64,000 nt of DNA. Origin: Ophioderma brevispina (lineage: Eukaryota; Echinodermata; Ophiuroidea; Amphilepidida; Ophiodermatidae). The translations under genes and the position numbers were made by a program. The stretch covers positions 62,001 through 126,000 of the forward strand of contig JAMKCH010022464.1 in the NCBI GenBank assembly GCA_023653785.1, written 5' to 3'. Positions 1 through 11,000 of the stretch are shown one piece after another. Numbering within the stretch: position 1 is the stretch's first letter; every line of letters begins with the position of its first letter. The notes under the pieces were generated by a model. The model did not search any database. It saw only the letters and a program-made list of their open reading frames with translations, and had not been told where the DNA came from.

Positions 1-59
1 CTCTATGCCCTGCCTGGACATAATCGGTCCATCCCTGATTTGGTCCTATTTTTAGAATG

Positions 60-836
60 GAAGTGTCTATTGACACGATGATCGTGTCAATAACGTCACC
101 CGAAATGGCTATTGACACAATGATCGGTTGTGAGAAAGTGAATGGCTATGGAGCCGATAGGCATACTGTGAGGTGTGCTTCTCTGAGATTTTGGCCCGAA
201 ATTATGCTCCAGGACCATATGCTCTGCCCTCCATATGGTTCTGGAGCATAAATAATCTGGAAACATATGTCAAATATGGTCCAGGACCACATTTGCCATA
301 TGATCCTGTAGCATAAATAAAAAGGAGCATATTTGAATATGCTCCTGGAGCATCTGGAAAAATATGTCACATATGGTCCAGGACCACATTTGCCATATGG
401 TCCTGGAGCAAAAATAAAAAGGAGCATATTTGAATGGGTGTGGCCATTTTGTGACCCACTGACACACATGACCCTGATGAATTCAGCAGACTTTAACGGA
501 ATAAGTGCACTTATTCCGTATAATTCAGCGGGTCTTGTGTCAGTGGGTCACAAAATGGCCACACCCTATTTGAATATATGTTCCTGGAGCATATTTGAAT
601 ACACAAATGGTCCAGGCCTGAGCATATGGCAAATATGCTCCTGGAGAAAATATTGATTCTAAATCAAATACTGCTTCAGGACCATATTTGCCATATGGTT
701 ATGGAGCATGTGCACTAAAATTTGACTTAGAACATTTCTCCAGATATGCTCCAGGACCATATGGTCAACCCCACGATCATCGTGTCAATAACGTCGCCCG
801 AAATGGCTATTGACGTGATCATCGTGTCAATCCTCG
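60..836. repeat. Complex repeat: direct flanks around an ATATGGTCC/GGAGCATAT palindrome cluster
   Basis: Two near-identical blocks, 71-126 and 775-832, share the core GTCAATAACGTC, CCCGAAATGG and CTATTGAC, and each is bounded by the palindromic GATCATCGTGTCAA motif. Between them lie many degenerate copies of CCATATGGTCC and GGAGCATATTTG in both orientations (about 195-770). This resembles a fold-back element with short internal palindromic monomers. No coding frame is convincing. Confidence 0.6.
436..566. mobile_element. 131-bp hairpin MITE with 9-bp target duplication
   Basis: An almost perfect palindrome: GGGTGTGGCCATTTTGTGAC at the left end and its reverse complement ending at 566. It is flanked on both sides by TATTTGAAT (427-435 and 567-575). 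The centre contains AACGGAATAAGTGCACTTA. It has inserted into the ATATTTGAATATG repeat array. A 9-bp duplication is typical of Mutator-like elements, but no transposase is present, so the superfamily is inferred. Confidence 0.85.
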
Positions 837-1105
837 GCCTTTTAGAATACCGCGCGCCCTCATACGAACCAACTTGTCCATGGAGTAACAAAATTCAAAA
901 CACCACTCGCCCGCCGAGACTGTTGGAATCTGTTAGGAAAGTGTCTACAGACCACAGTGCAATGCAATAGGTGATTTCCCTGTCAATCATGTTCGCTCCT
1001 CCCGCATGTTTCATTCAAATCCTCTCACTGATGTCAATCACATTGCCAGATCCCCGGGATTTATGTGTTGCGGTTTTGTAGTGTCAAAAGGTCAAGGCAT
1101 TCAAG

Positions 1106-1401
1106 CAGGGGCAGATCCAGGATTTTTCAATAGAGGGGCGCTATTTTTTTCGACACATATGTTTTTTTAAATTTTGTTCCCAGTCGGGGGGCAGACTGCG
1201 TCTGTTGGGCGCCCACACAAATTAGTTCCACGGCGCCTGACACCCAGTACCGTCATTCTCAGAGATCTACAGGGCGCCCTGTGCGTAAAGAAGTCATTTT
1301 TATAGATCTACAGTGCGCCTGGCGCTTTATGCGGCACCCTGTACTCTGCAAAAATAGAGGGGGCGTGCGCCGGGGGCGCCGCCCTCTAAATCCGCCCTTG
1401 T
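1106..1401. mobile_element. Probable GC-rich MITE with imperfect terminal repeats
   Basis: The left end CAGGGGCAGATCCAGGATTT is an imperfect inverted match to the right end CTAAATCCGCCCTTG. AATAGAGGGGGCG-like blocks follow on both sides. Internally, AGATCTACAG(G/T)GCGCC occurs twice. The ends resemble the CAG(N)GGCGGATTTA hAT-type termini of the clearer element at 8484. The target duplication is not clear. Confidence 0.4.
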
Positions 1402-1595
1402 CAAGCATGCATCGTGTACGCGCTGCTGGTATATGGTACACATTGTATAACACTTAGAGTAGTAAATCCTAGAGCGCGGACTGCCTATCCCAATACACAC
1501 GTTGCTATGTAGCCGCATGTTCTGAAAAATTGGCGGCGGTGGCGGCGTTGCTATACGCCCTCAACACATACGCTCACTATGACGCAAAGTGCATT

Positions 1596-1873
1596 CCAGG
1601 TCCAAAATTCCAGTTGATCCCAGTTGAAAGTTGTTCCATGTTCCGTGACGGAACTAACTGGTTCACCTGTTTTTACTGTGTTTATACTGGGTCATGACTG
1701 AGTTCAACTGGGTTCAACTACGTCTACTAATCCTAGTTGAAAATTGTTCATTTTCCGTCACGGAATCAACCTTTTTACTGGATTTCAACTGGATATGAAA
1801 CTGGTATGCAACTGGATTTGACTGGTCCAGTTTGAAACCAGTTTTAGTTGGACCAACTGGAATTTTGACCTGG
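1596..1873. mobile_element. Fold-back MITE, CCAGGTC(C)AAAATTCCAGTTG ends
   Basis: Inverted termini match over roughly 20-25 bp (left 1596-1620, right 1850-1873). The interior is rich in CAGTTGAA and CAACTGG motifs and in a TTCCGTNACGGAA palindrome that occurs on both arms. It is non-coding, and no clear target duplication was found. Confidence 0.6.
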
Positions 1874-1929
1874 GTTTACTCGGTGTGTGCGTCATTTGTG
1901 TCCGCGATCATTGCTCTTCAGAGGGTCGT

Positions 1930-2038
1930 CGAGTGCCAAATTGTGTAAAAACGTATTTCAATACGGAATAAATCGCAATCTCATCATAGTGCGCAGTTCA
2001 CACTCCATAGAAAAACGTTTTACACAATTTGGCACTCG
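1930..2038. mobile_element. 109-bp hairpin MITE
   Basis: CGAGTGCCAAATTGTGTAAA at 1930 is matched by its reverse complement ending at 2038, so the arms are about 24 bp around a roughly 60-bp loop. Non-coding. No clear target duplication. Confidence 0.65.
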
Positions 2039-2692
2039 CCAGTGGTGTCAAAGAGCCTTTGAGACTGATGATGAACAATAATGGCGTAGGTTTGGTAGTG
2101 AGGTGAAAAGAAAGATGGAAAAGGTTAAATCGTCATAATCATACCAATATAATCAAAATGCTCTAAAAAAACTGAGCCACGCGAATGGCATCAGCAGATC
2201 AGAGTGGCTATATTAACAACTGTAGAAAGTGATCTCAGAGTAGATGTGCCAGGATTTAATGAGGATGACAACACATGCAAGGCAAGTGTTATTAATCCTA
2301 ACAGCCCGAAATACTTTGCATGGGGTAAACTGCCCGCTGATTAAAAAAAAGTTTGCGTGGTTGCAATGTTCATTACCATATTTATTTATTTGTGTTTTCG
2401 TCTTTTCTTTGCTGTTGTTTAAAGGACATTCATACACTCTGCGTATTTACGCATATACAGCAGCAAATCAGTGAAGCCGTTAATAAAATACGCGAATGTA
2501 GCGCGAGTGGATTAAAATGTCTAGTTGCACTCCGCGTACTGCCTAATGTGCTTTCGAACGCGTACGCGTCGGGCAGGACTGATTTATTTTCTCAGTGGGT
2601 AATTTGTTTTTAATTTCTATGATAAATCATAGTTTTAAAACTACTGTTTATTCCTAATTAAGGTAAAATTCTTTTTTTCTGTCGTGTATGAA
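2039..2692. other. Intron or upstream sequence, nothing recognised
   Basis: Ordinary AT-rich sequence. Short open frames are present on both strands, but none has splice context, composition or similarity that supports a gene. Confidence 0.4.
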
Positions 2693-2885
2693 TTAGGTTA
2701 ATAACTGCGCGTTTACTTTTGCTCGAAAAATGGGACAAATCAATGCACTTGCACTGAATTTTTATGCTTGTCCAATGCACTCTCTCCTGCGGAGCTCGTG
2801 CATTAGACGCATCAAAATCTCAGTGCGCGTGCATCGATTTGTCCCATTTTTCTCGCAAGAAGTAAATGCGCAGTTATTAACCTAT
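2693..2885. mobile_element. Hairpin MITE of about 190 bp
   Basis: Arms of about 55-60 bp: TAGGTTAATAACTGCGCGTT at the left and AATGCGCAGTTATTAACCTA at the right. AAATGGGACAAATC is also mirrored in the inner arm, with a GC-rich loop between. Non-coding. Confidence 0.7.
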
Positions 2886-4196
2886 AAGTAACCCGATCTC
2901 AAAAGAGATTTTCACAGAGAAAAATTTTTTCAACGAAACTAGTACATGGGTGTACACTTTAAAATATTAACAGTTTTGAAAGAACAAAACAAAACACGTC
3001 GATCGGATTGAAAATTAGGGGCAATTTGGCTTACATTTCCGCCGACTCGAATTTGATCATGAAGAGGCATTTTTTTTCAAATTTTATCTAAAATGCATGA
3101 ACTACTGAAAAATCGAACTGGTTGTTGTTAGGTGATAAAAATAGACAACTTGACCGGTTCTTAACGGAAACCAATACTTAATGTGCTTCCGAATTTATTT
3201 TATTTTATTATTCTTATTATTATTATTAATGCTAATAATTTATATTGCAATGCATTTCATATTTATTTCATATTATTTATTTCAATTCTTAATGCGGTGC
3301 GACCTTCGTAAATTGAAAAAGGCTGTCACTTCTTCAATGGGCACAATTTCTTCTTACGCCGGGTATTCAATCGGCTGGTTGTTGAGAGAAATGGACCGGT
3401 GAGAAGATTTGAAAATCAGATTGAGAAAGAATATTTAACAAATCGGGCTTGATAAACAGTTTTCATAGTTGTGCAATGAAATTTTCGATAAAAATATATT
3501 TTGACGCTGTAACCTGCACGAGCCGTAAATCAAGCTCCTAATTGACAGGCCTACCGTAACTGATTAATTGTTAAAACTTTACTAGGGATTGGGTAAAATT
3601 TTGTGGAAATCCCATTTGTTTTAATCGTGAAATATCCGATTTCGCCCTCCCCCCCACCTACACCCATGAGGTCCTTTACTGTATATTTTTAAGGTAAATA
3701 ATATAACTCGGTCCCGAGATGGTACGGATCGCCGGATTTAAAGTCGTTTCAGAATTGAATATATAAACATAAAGTAACCAGCTGTATGTAGAGATAAAAA
3801 TGTCGTGATTTACTTAGATACATGACTATAATTGGGCTGCGTTGATTTGTTGATGACAGAAAGCGGTCGTGGCATGCATCGCCACGGCAGCATACTACGG
3901 ATCACCAGATTCGTTAAAATTAAATTTAAGAGCAAAGCGGGCATCTTTACTGAAAAAGTGTATTTAAATTTAACCGATTTACCCTGTGGTTTACATGACT
4001 ATTGATTTGAGGCTTGCATGTAGGATTTTCTAATGAAAGAAGCGATCCGTGACATGATCAGTAGTATTATTTGTTGCTTCGCCTAATCCTAATCCTCCGG
4101 AAGTGTCAAGTCCCTCGATCATATCAACGACCCCTGTCCGTCCGGCATTCGGATTAAGTAAACTACACACGTAATGACCTATCTTTAGGACTATCT
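2886..4196. other. AT-rich non-coding stretch
   Basis: Contains a T/A-rich run (about 3181-3290) and nothing that I can assign. Open frames here follow from composition. Confidence 0.4.
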
Positions 4197-5762
4197 TTGG
4201 GAGAGGAGGGAGAGGAAGGACGAATGGGAGGGGAAGGAGGACGAGGAGCGGAAAGGGCCGAGGAGAGGAAGGAGAGGAAAGGGGAGAGAGGGGAAAGAAG
4301 AGGAGAGAGGGAAAGGGGAGAGAGAAGAGAGGGAGAGGGGAGGAGAGGAGAGGAGGAGGGGAAGAGAGACGAGGAGGACAGGAGAGAGTGGAAAAGTGGA
4401 GCGGCGAGAGAGAGAAAGAGATTGCAGAGAGGAGAGGCAGAGGAGAGGAGGGGAGGAGGTGAGAGCAAGGAGAGGAAGGAGAGGGGTGGATGGAGGGAGG
4501 AGGGGGAGATAATGAGGGGGCGAGAGGATGGTTTCCCTTGCATGGAGAGGAGGAGGAGAGGGGGTAGAGGGGGGAGGAGAGTAGAGAAGGGGAGAGGAGG
4601 AGGGGAACGAGAAGGGGAGGGAGAGGGAGGATGGGGGAGGGGAGAGGAACAGGATCGAGGAGATGAGAGAGGGGAGACGAGAGGATTGGTTTCCCTCCCA
4701 TGGTTTATATTATGTTTGCATTGATGAAAAACAAGAATTCTTGAATAAAGAGCGTGAAGCATGAATGTAATTCTGTCGGGTTGGAAGGGGGGTCGGGGAG
4801 GCGGAGGAGATGAGGGAGGAGAGGGGAGGATGAGGAGGCGGGAGAGGAGAGGAGGAGAGAGAAGAGGAGGAGGGGGGGGAGGGGAGAGAGGGGAGAGTCC
4901 AGGAGAGGAGAGGAGGAGGAAGGGAGAAGAAGAAAGAGGAGGGGTGAGAGAGGGAGAGGAGAGGAGATAAGAGAGGGGAGAGGGGATGGTTTCCCTAGCG
5001 TTATATGATTTTTTTGCATGTAACAGCATTGTTTGCAATAAAGAGCTGAAGCATGGAATCTTCTCGGTCAGGTCGGGGAAGGGGGAGGGAAGGAGAGGAG
5101 GAGGAGAGGAGGGAGATGGAGAGGGCTGAGGAGCTGAGGGACGATGGAGGGGGGGAAGAGAGGAGGGAGAGGAGAGGAGGAGTTTGAGAGGGGAGCGGAC
5201 GAGGGAGCGAGGAAAAGAGAGAGGAGAAGAGGAGAGGAAGGTGGATGAGAGAGAATGAGAGGAAGGGGAGGGGGAGAGGAGAGAAGGGGCGAGAGGGAGA
5301 GGATTAGTGGGAAAAAGGGAGGAGGCGCGGAGAGGAGAAAGAGTTGGAGAGGGAGAGAGAGAGAGAGGGAAAAGACGAGAGGAAGTGAGTGGGGAGAGGA
5401 GAGGAGGGCGAGAGAGGGGAGCGAGGGAGACAAAGAGGGGGGGAATGATGAGGGAGAGAGGGGGAGGGGAGCGAGATGGAGGGGAGAGAATCTGAGGAGA
5501 GGAGGGGGTTGAGATTAGAGGAGTAGAGGGAGAAAAGAGAGGGGACAGAGGGAGAGAGGGAGAGGAAGAGAAGGAAAGAGGGGCCGCGCGGAGAGAGGGA
5601 AAGAGGGATGAGAGAGGGGGAGAGATGAGAAGGAGAGGTGAGGAGAGGGAGAGCGGGGAGAGAAGGCGAGGAGGGTGGAGACGGTGAGAGGAAGATGATA
5701 GAGACGGGGTGGAGAGGGAGGAGAGGAGAAGGGGAAGGAGAGAGGGGAGAGGGAGAGGTGGA
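4197..5762 (+). repeat. Purine-rich GGAGA tract, about 1.5 kb
   Basis: Almost uninterrupted A/G on the + strand, in three blocks (about 4197-4680, 4781-4990, 5075-5762). The blocks are separated by two related mixed-sequence spacers, both containing GGTTTCCCT, ATAAAGAGC and TGAAGCATG. The structure is therefore a higher-order tandem repeat with a spacer period near 300 bp. The long open frames on the opposite strand (Ser/Pro/Leu-rich) and on this strand (Glu/Arg/Gly-rich) are by-products of a stop-poor simple sequence. Homopurine tracts of this length can form triplex DNA. Confidence 0.9.
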
Positions 5763-5944
5763 TATGATGCCGTGAAAATGGACTTACACAATGCACCGTA
5801 ATCAAGTATTTCGTCCGATTAAAAAAAAACACACCCTCTAAACAATTATTGTTGCGGTTTTGCTACCAAAACAAGAGTATTTTGTTCACATTGTACTACC
5901 CTTAAACAAGTAAGCAATTAGTTACTCTTTTTTATCTTGCTTTG

Positions 5945-5949
<5 letters not shown>

Positions 5950-5983
<34 letters not shown>
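5950..5983 (+). repeat. Poly(A) run
   Basis: An uninterrupted run of more than 30 A. It could be the tail of a degraded retroposon, but no body was recognised upstream, where the purine tract lies. Confidence 0.9.
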
Positions 5984-5984
<1 letters not shown>

Positions 5985-7946
5985 ATACATCAAAATTTCA
6001 GGGTTAAGAAAAAACATACCCTTTTCATATTTTGCTGTTTTTTGGGACCTAATCAATGACGTTTTTCATGTTTTTTCTTTGTTTCATGCATCAATCCACA
6101 TTTGAATATCAAGGCCCCCCCCCACCCCAGGGCGTGGGGGGCTCGAATCCTTTTTCCGAACCAATTCATGCATGGGGAAACAAGAATTTGTAAGAAACCC
6201 CAAAACACAGTGCATTTTGCCGAAAAATCTCAATTTTACATTTTTTTTTAAAAAGTGAATTTCACTCCATTTTCCATACGGGGCAGTTATCCCCCTTGGT
6301 CCCTGGCCCTCCTACGCCAATGCAAGCCTTCCACATCTTTATGGCAGAGAGGGAAGGGGCCAAATTAAGAATAAGTATTTTATGTCTCTTAGGGAAAGTA
6401 AAAACATATTTTCTCCCTATGTCTATATCCAGGAAATTACCTTTCCCTTAAAAACAATTAACCATTAATGTTGGGTTATGTATATTTGGGATTCCTGTTT
6501 ATAAAAGTTAGAAAAAACAAATAACAGCAACATGAAATGTGCTATAGTCTACGAGTGGATTAGTACATGTTTTCACCTCCAGTAACATTATTGATATATA
6601 TGATACCCCTTCCAATATGGACTTCTCTTGGGTAAATTATTTGGCTTTGTAGCAATATATTTTCCGATAAAGCACTATTTCAAAACAAATATACAAACAA
6701 AATAACACACACACCTTGTCCTGAGAAGGTTTTTATTTCACCCCCCTCCCCCTTTCTCTCTCCCCGAGTAATTCATGGGCCGCGTAACCGGGAGGGGGCA
6801 TAGGGCTAGTCCCCACCAATTATTTTGGCAATGTAAAAATGGTGTTAACCTTTATCAATCTTCAAATAAATTTATCTCCATGCGGCAGGCGAGTATACTC
6901 GCTCAAAGATTTTTTTTTTTTTATAAACATTTCAGACAGAATTGCCCATGGAGTTAACATTCTCGGTCGTTTAAAAGAATTCTTGTTTACAACAATTTTC
7001 AGCTCATCTCTCAACATTTTTCTGGGGAAAGTTTCAGGCTCAGTCTTTTGCCCAAGAACATTTTACAGAATTTGGGCTTATCTTTTTTGGGTATCTTTCC
7101 CAAGAAAAAAAAAAAATAAAATAATCCCACGGAGAAAAAAAACATGAGAAAATAGTCATAGTTTCAAAGAGCAAGCAATCTTACAGGTTAGAAGTTTCGA
7201 ACTAAATTGGGTTATTTTTGAATTGCGAAAAAAAGCAACATCATAAACATAAAAAATGTTATATAAAACTGAGACGGCGTATTTTAACTCTACTCCGGGA
7301 CATTACAATGAAAGAATGCAATGCAGCGCTTATAACCACATGAGGGTTTTGCGGTCAGACATATCTCCCAGGGAGGTCTGTCGGGGTTTTCATGTAACCC
7401 GCCTTATTGCCATGGGCTGCATTGATTGGTCGGGTGTAATATCGCTTACACAGATAAAAGCTAACGATTGATCGTGATTACCATAAGCATTTATTGCATG
7501 TGCTAAGATTGGTAAAAGAAAACTTCCCGAAACTTTCAGAACTTGTAGACAAAATCCTAACAGATTCCAAGGGTCTGTGGATTTGGTTGACTCAGAGAGA
7601 TTGTAGTCTTTATTACCAGTCGTTTATACCACAGACCCTGAGAGGGTCTACACTGTGAGAGACAAGTATGTAGGCCAAATGTCAAAGGTCATAATTTGTG
7701 TATTTCAGACTTTTCCGTTCTTATTCCCCAGAAAACGTGTGCAAACTCTCTCTTCCTAACCGGCCGTCTGTCTCCACGTGTGCAAACTCTCTCAGCCAGG
7801 GGGATCTCCCCAGTTTTAACTTGAATTTTTGTTTATATCAATGAAACAATATTTCTGGGAAGTTTGAAAGAGAAATTATGTCAGGTAGTATTTGACCAAA
7901 CTCTGTAAGTGAATAAAACTGTGGTCTCGTATTGCTTGTATTACAG
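5984..7946. other. Intron, nothing recognised
   Basis: AT-rich sequence with several A and T homopolymers and a C-rich run near 6113-6140. CGTGTGCAAACTCTCTC occurs twice (7735-7790). No exon-like segment with integrin similarity was seen upstream of 7947. Confidence 0.4.
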
Positions 7947-8052
7947 CACAACTTTGGTTCTAGTCTGGAAAAGCTTACTGGTGCCAGGAAACAAGCACGG
8001 TTTGGATTTTCTGTGGCAGCAATAGGTGACATGGACAAGGATGGATTCAATG
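7947..8052 (+). CDS. Integrin alpha exon: FG-GAP repeat with calcium loop
   Basis: 106-nt exon read in phase 0 from CAC. It follows a pyrimidine-rich acceptor (TTGTATTACAG) and ends at AATG|GTAAGA in phase 1. The peptide starts HNFGSSLEKLTG and continues RFGFSVAAIGDMDKDGFN. The FG.S...GDxDxDG pattern is the FG-GAP fold of the integrin beta-propeller. The final Asp of the DxDxDGxxD calcium loop is split by the intron (G|AT), so the loop is completed only by the exon at 10386. No upstream exon of this gene was found between 1 and 7946. Confidence 0.9.
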
Positions 8053-11000
8053 GTAAGATTATTGATCATTTGCAAAAAAATTGGAATACAACATTGTTGT
8101 TTATTTTTCCCAGTTTACAATGAAGGTTTCCACATTGTGTATTTTTATCGTGGAAGGCTGACCTGGTGTGATAAAAATAAACAGACACATCAGGTGCAGA
8201 GCTGTGTCAATTTCTGTTGATTCACTATGTGAAATAGTTGATTCCTGTTCAAAACAGTGAGGTACCATGCACCAAATCAATATTTTACAAACATATTACA
8301 TGAAACAAAAACAAAGCAATTATTAAACAAGACCAGGCACACCTGATCAAGCTGGACCATGAGTTCCTAGATATTCATATATTGTTTAATGACCTTTGAC
8401 CTCAAGACTACCAGAGGTTCATGAAGGGGCCCCAGGGGTATCTACAATCTTGAAAAAAATTAGTTGGAACACTCACTACAATTCAGTGGCGGATTTAAGA
8501 GTCAGCAGTGTCAGCAACTGCTGACAGGGCCCTCAGACACCCCCTAGTAGTACTAAAGTGCGACATTGCGTCATGTCGCTTCAAGACGCTTAAGGGCCCT
8601 CACCTCAAGCTGCTGACTGGGCCCTTTTCCTTAAATCCGCCACTGCTACAATTTCCTATATTGCTCACCCGTGCCAGAGTTGAGACCTGTTATCACTCAA
8701 TTGAAAGCCCCAACCTTCCACTTCAACTTACCCTTCCCCAATCAATCAATGTTGGGAGAATTGGCGAGACTACTGATGACCCCATTCAAAATTGGTTGGG
8801 GGAGACGGGGGAACAGTTTTTTCAAAAATCGTTCTAAGTGTTCCAGCAATTTTTTTCCCAAGATTGTAGCTACCAAGCATTTTGGGTATGAGGCTCCTTA
8901 GTCCATGAGCCGAGCAAATCTTCGGTATCCTGAAAGGGGACAAAACAACACTTATTATGCAGCATCAGTATACCATGGCCTACACAAAAATACATGATAG
9001 CATTTCTGGAATGGTAGCTATAGCCAGGTAGGGGGTAACTAAGGTTTACACAGGAAAAAAGTTTAAATTGCTTCAATCATGTTGAAAAGTATACCACATT
9101 ATTTGTCTGATCATAAGGATTCCAAAAAGGTATAGTTTGTACCAACTACAGCCTAAAGTTTTGGAGTTAAAGGCTAAAAACAGCAAAAATCAATAAAAAA
9201 GGGTCATTTTCAGTTGTACAGGGGTCAAATTTCAAAGTTGCTCTCATTTTGGATAAAATATGGTGCATATTATTGGTGGAGCTCATAGGATTAAAATAAG
9301 GAATAGTTTTGACTGTCTAAAATGCTTAGTTACCAATGTAGGGGGCAACAAAGGTTTACATCCATTGTATACAATAGGGCTTGACCTTGTTTTCTCCCTA
9401 CTTTGGTAAGTAAGCATTTAAAACACTCAAAACTATTCCTTATTTTAATCCCATGAGCTCCATCAATCATTTGCACCACTTTTTAACCAAATTGGAGCAA
9501 CTTTAAAAATAGACCCCTGTACAACTGAAATTTAACCCTTTGACCTGTTTTTGCTGTTTTTAACCTTAACTCCAAAACTTGGGTTGTAGATAGTACAAAC
9601 TATACCTTTTTGGAATCCTTATGGTTGGACAAATGATGTGGCATACTTTTCAACATGACCAGATCATTGTAAAATGTTGACCCCTGTGTAATCCTTGATT
9701 GTCCCCCCGGGTTGTCCCCTACCTGGTTATAGCTACCATTCTAGAAATGCTATCATGCATTTTTGTGTAGAGGATAGTGTACTGAGGCTGAATAATAAGT
9801 ATTGTTTTGTCCCTAATTTCAGGATACCAATTTGGCTAAAATTTCCTGGTGGCTAAAGGACTACCTCTAGTAAACGAGAGATGTTCAAAGATATTCAAGA
9901 ACAAAACATGCATAACAAAACCAAATGTGAGAAAACAAGATTGCCAGATAAGACAACATTTACATGAACAACATTTAATTGCACATTTCAGTTAGCAGTA
10001 TGATACTTTGGCTGAGTCATTTGTATAAATGCTATAATGTCAAAATGAACCTGTCACATGATCATAATGTAACAGCTGCATCAAGACATGTAGCAGGAGC
10101 AGTGCATATTCAGAATATAGGTAATACAGCCCACATTGCATAAATGTGCATGAGTTGAAATTTTGATCACCTGAGACCAATGCAATTGGCAAAATGTAAC
10201 AACTAAAGGTTAATACATTCTGAATAAAAATAGACAATGCATCAATCATAATTTTGTGTTGTATCATTAGAAAAAGGAATTAAAGGTAAATTAAGCTCTA
10301 TGTACACAAAGATTTTCTGAAGAGTTTTTAGTTTCTCGTGCTCGTTGAATCATAATTAATGTTAACAAGTTGTTTATTGATGTAGATTTTGCTGTTGGAG
10401 CACCCTATGATGGTGAAGACGGAATGGGGGCAGTCTATATCTATCATGGAAGAAGAAAAGGAATGCGTATAAGCCCAGCTCAGGTTAGTCAAATTCACTG
10501 CAATCACTATTTATATGTCACTTTCAGATAATGTCAATCAAACTGGACCAAATTAACAAATATGGCTATACAGAGTGGTCCAAAAAAAGGTTTACACTTT
10601 TATGTCTGCAAATTTCTCAAAAGTGGGTGGACATATCACAATCTTTTGAAGATATTTATTAACTACATTAATTAGAGAATAAAGGTATGATTTTTGGGAA
10701 CCGGTACTCTCTTTACGACGAATTGAACCCAAACCGATACCATTATTTTAAGTGGAAGAACAAGGCCGGAGGCCGAGTTCTTCCACGCAAAAATAATGGT
10801 GTCGCCGGGTTCAATTTAATAAAGAGAGTACCGGTTCCCAAAATCATACCTTTACTCTCATTCTTAAACAGCAATTATCATTTAAGGTCATCTTTAACCC
10901 AATTTCGGGATACTTTACAGCTTAAATACAACAAGAAAGGACTGCAATCACCCAGTGAAAACAATCGAACAACCCGCTGAACGCAACGATCATACGCAAC

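Noticed and set aside
4030..5832. Long Ser/Pro/Leu-rich open frames on the - strand (up to 542 codons) and Glu/Arg/Gly-rich frames on the + strand
   Set aside because: They lie in a purine-only tract where stop codons are rare on the pyrimidine strand. There is no domain, splice context or balanced composition.
10687..10980. 97-codon open frame
   Set aside because: It runs through a hairpin element. Both strands are open because the sequence is palindromic.
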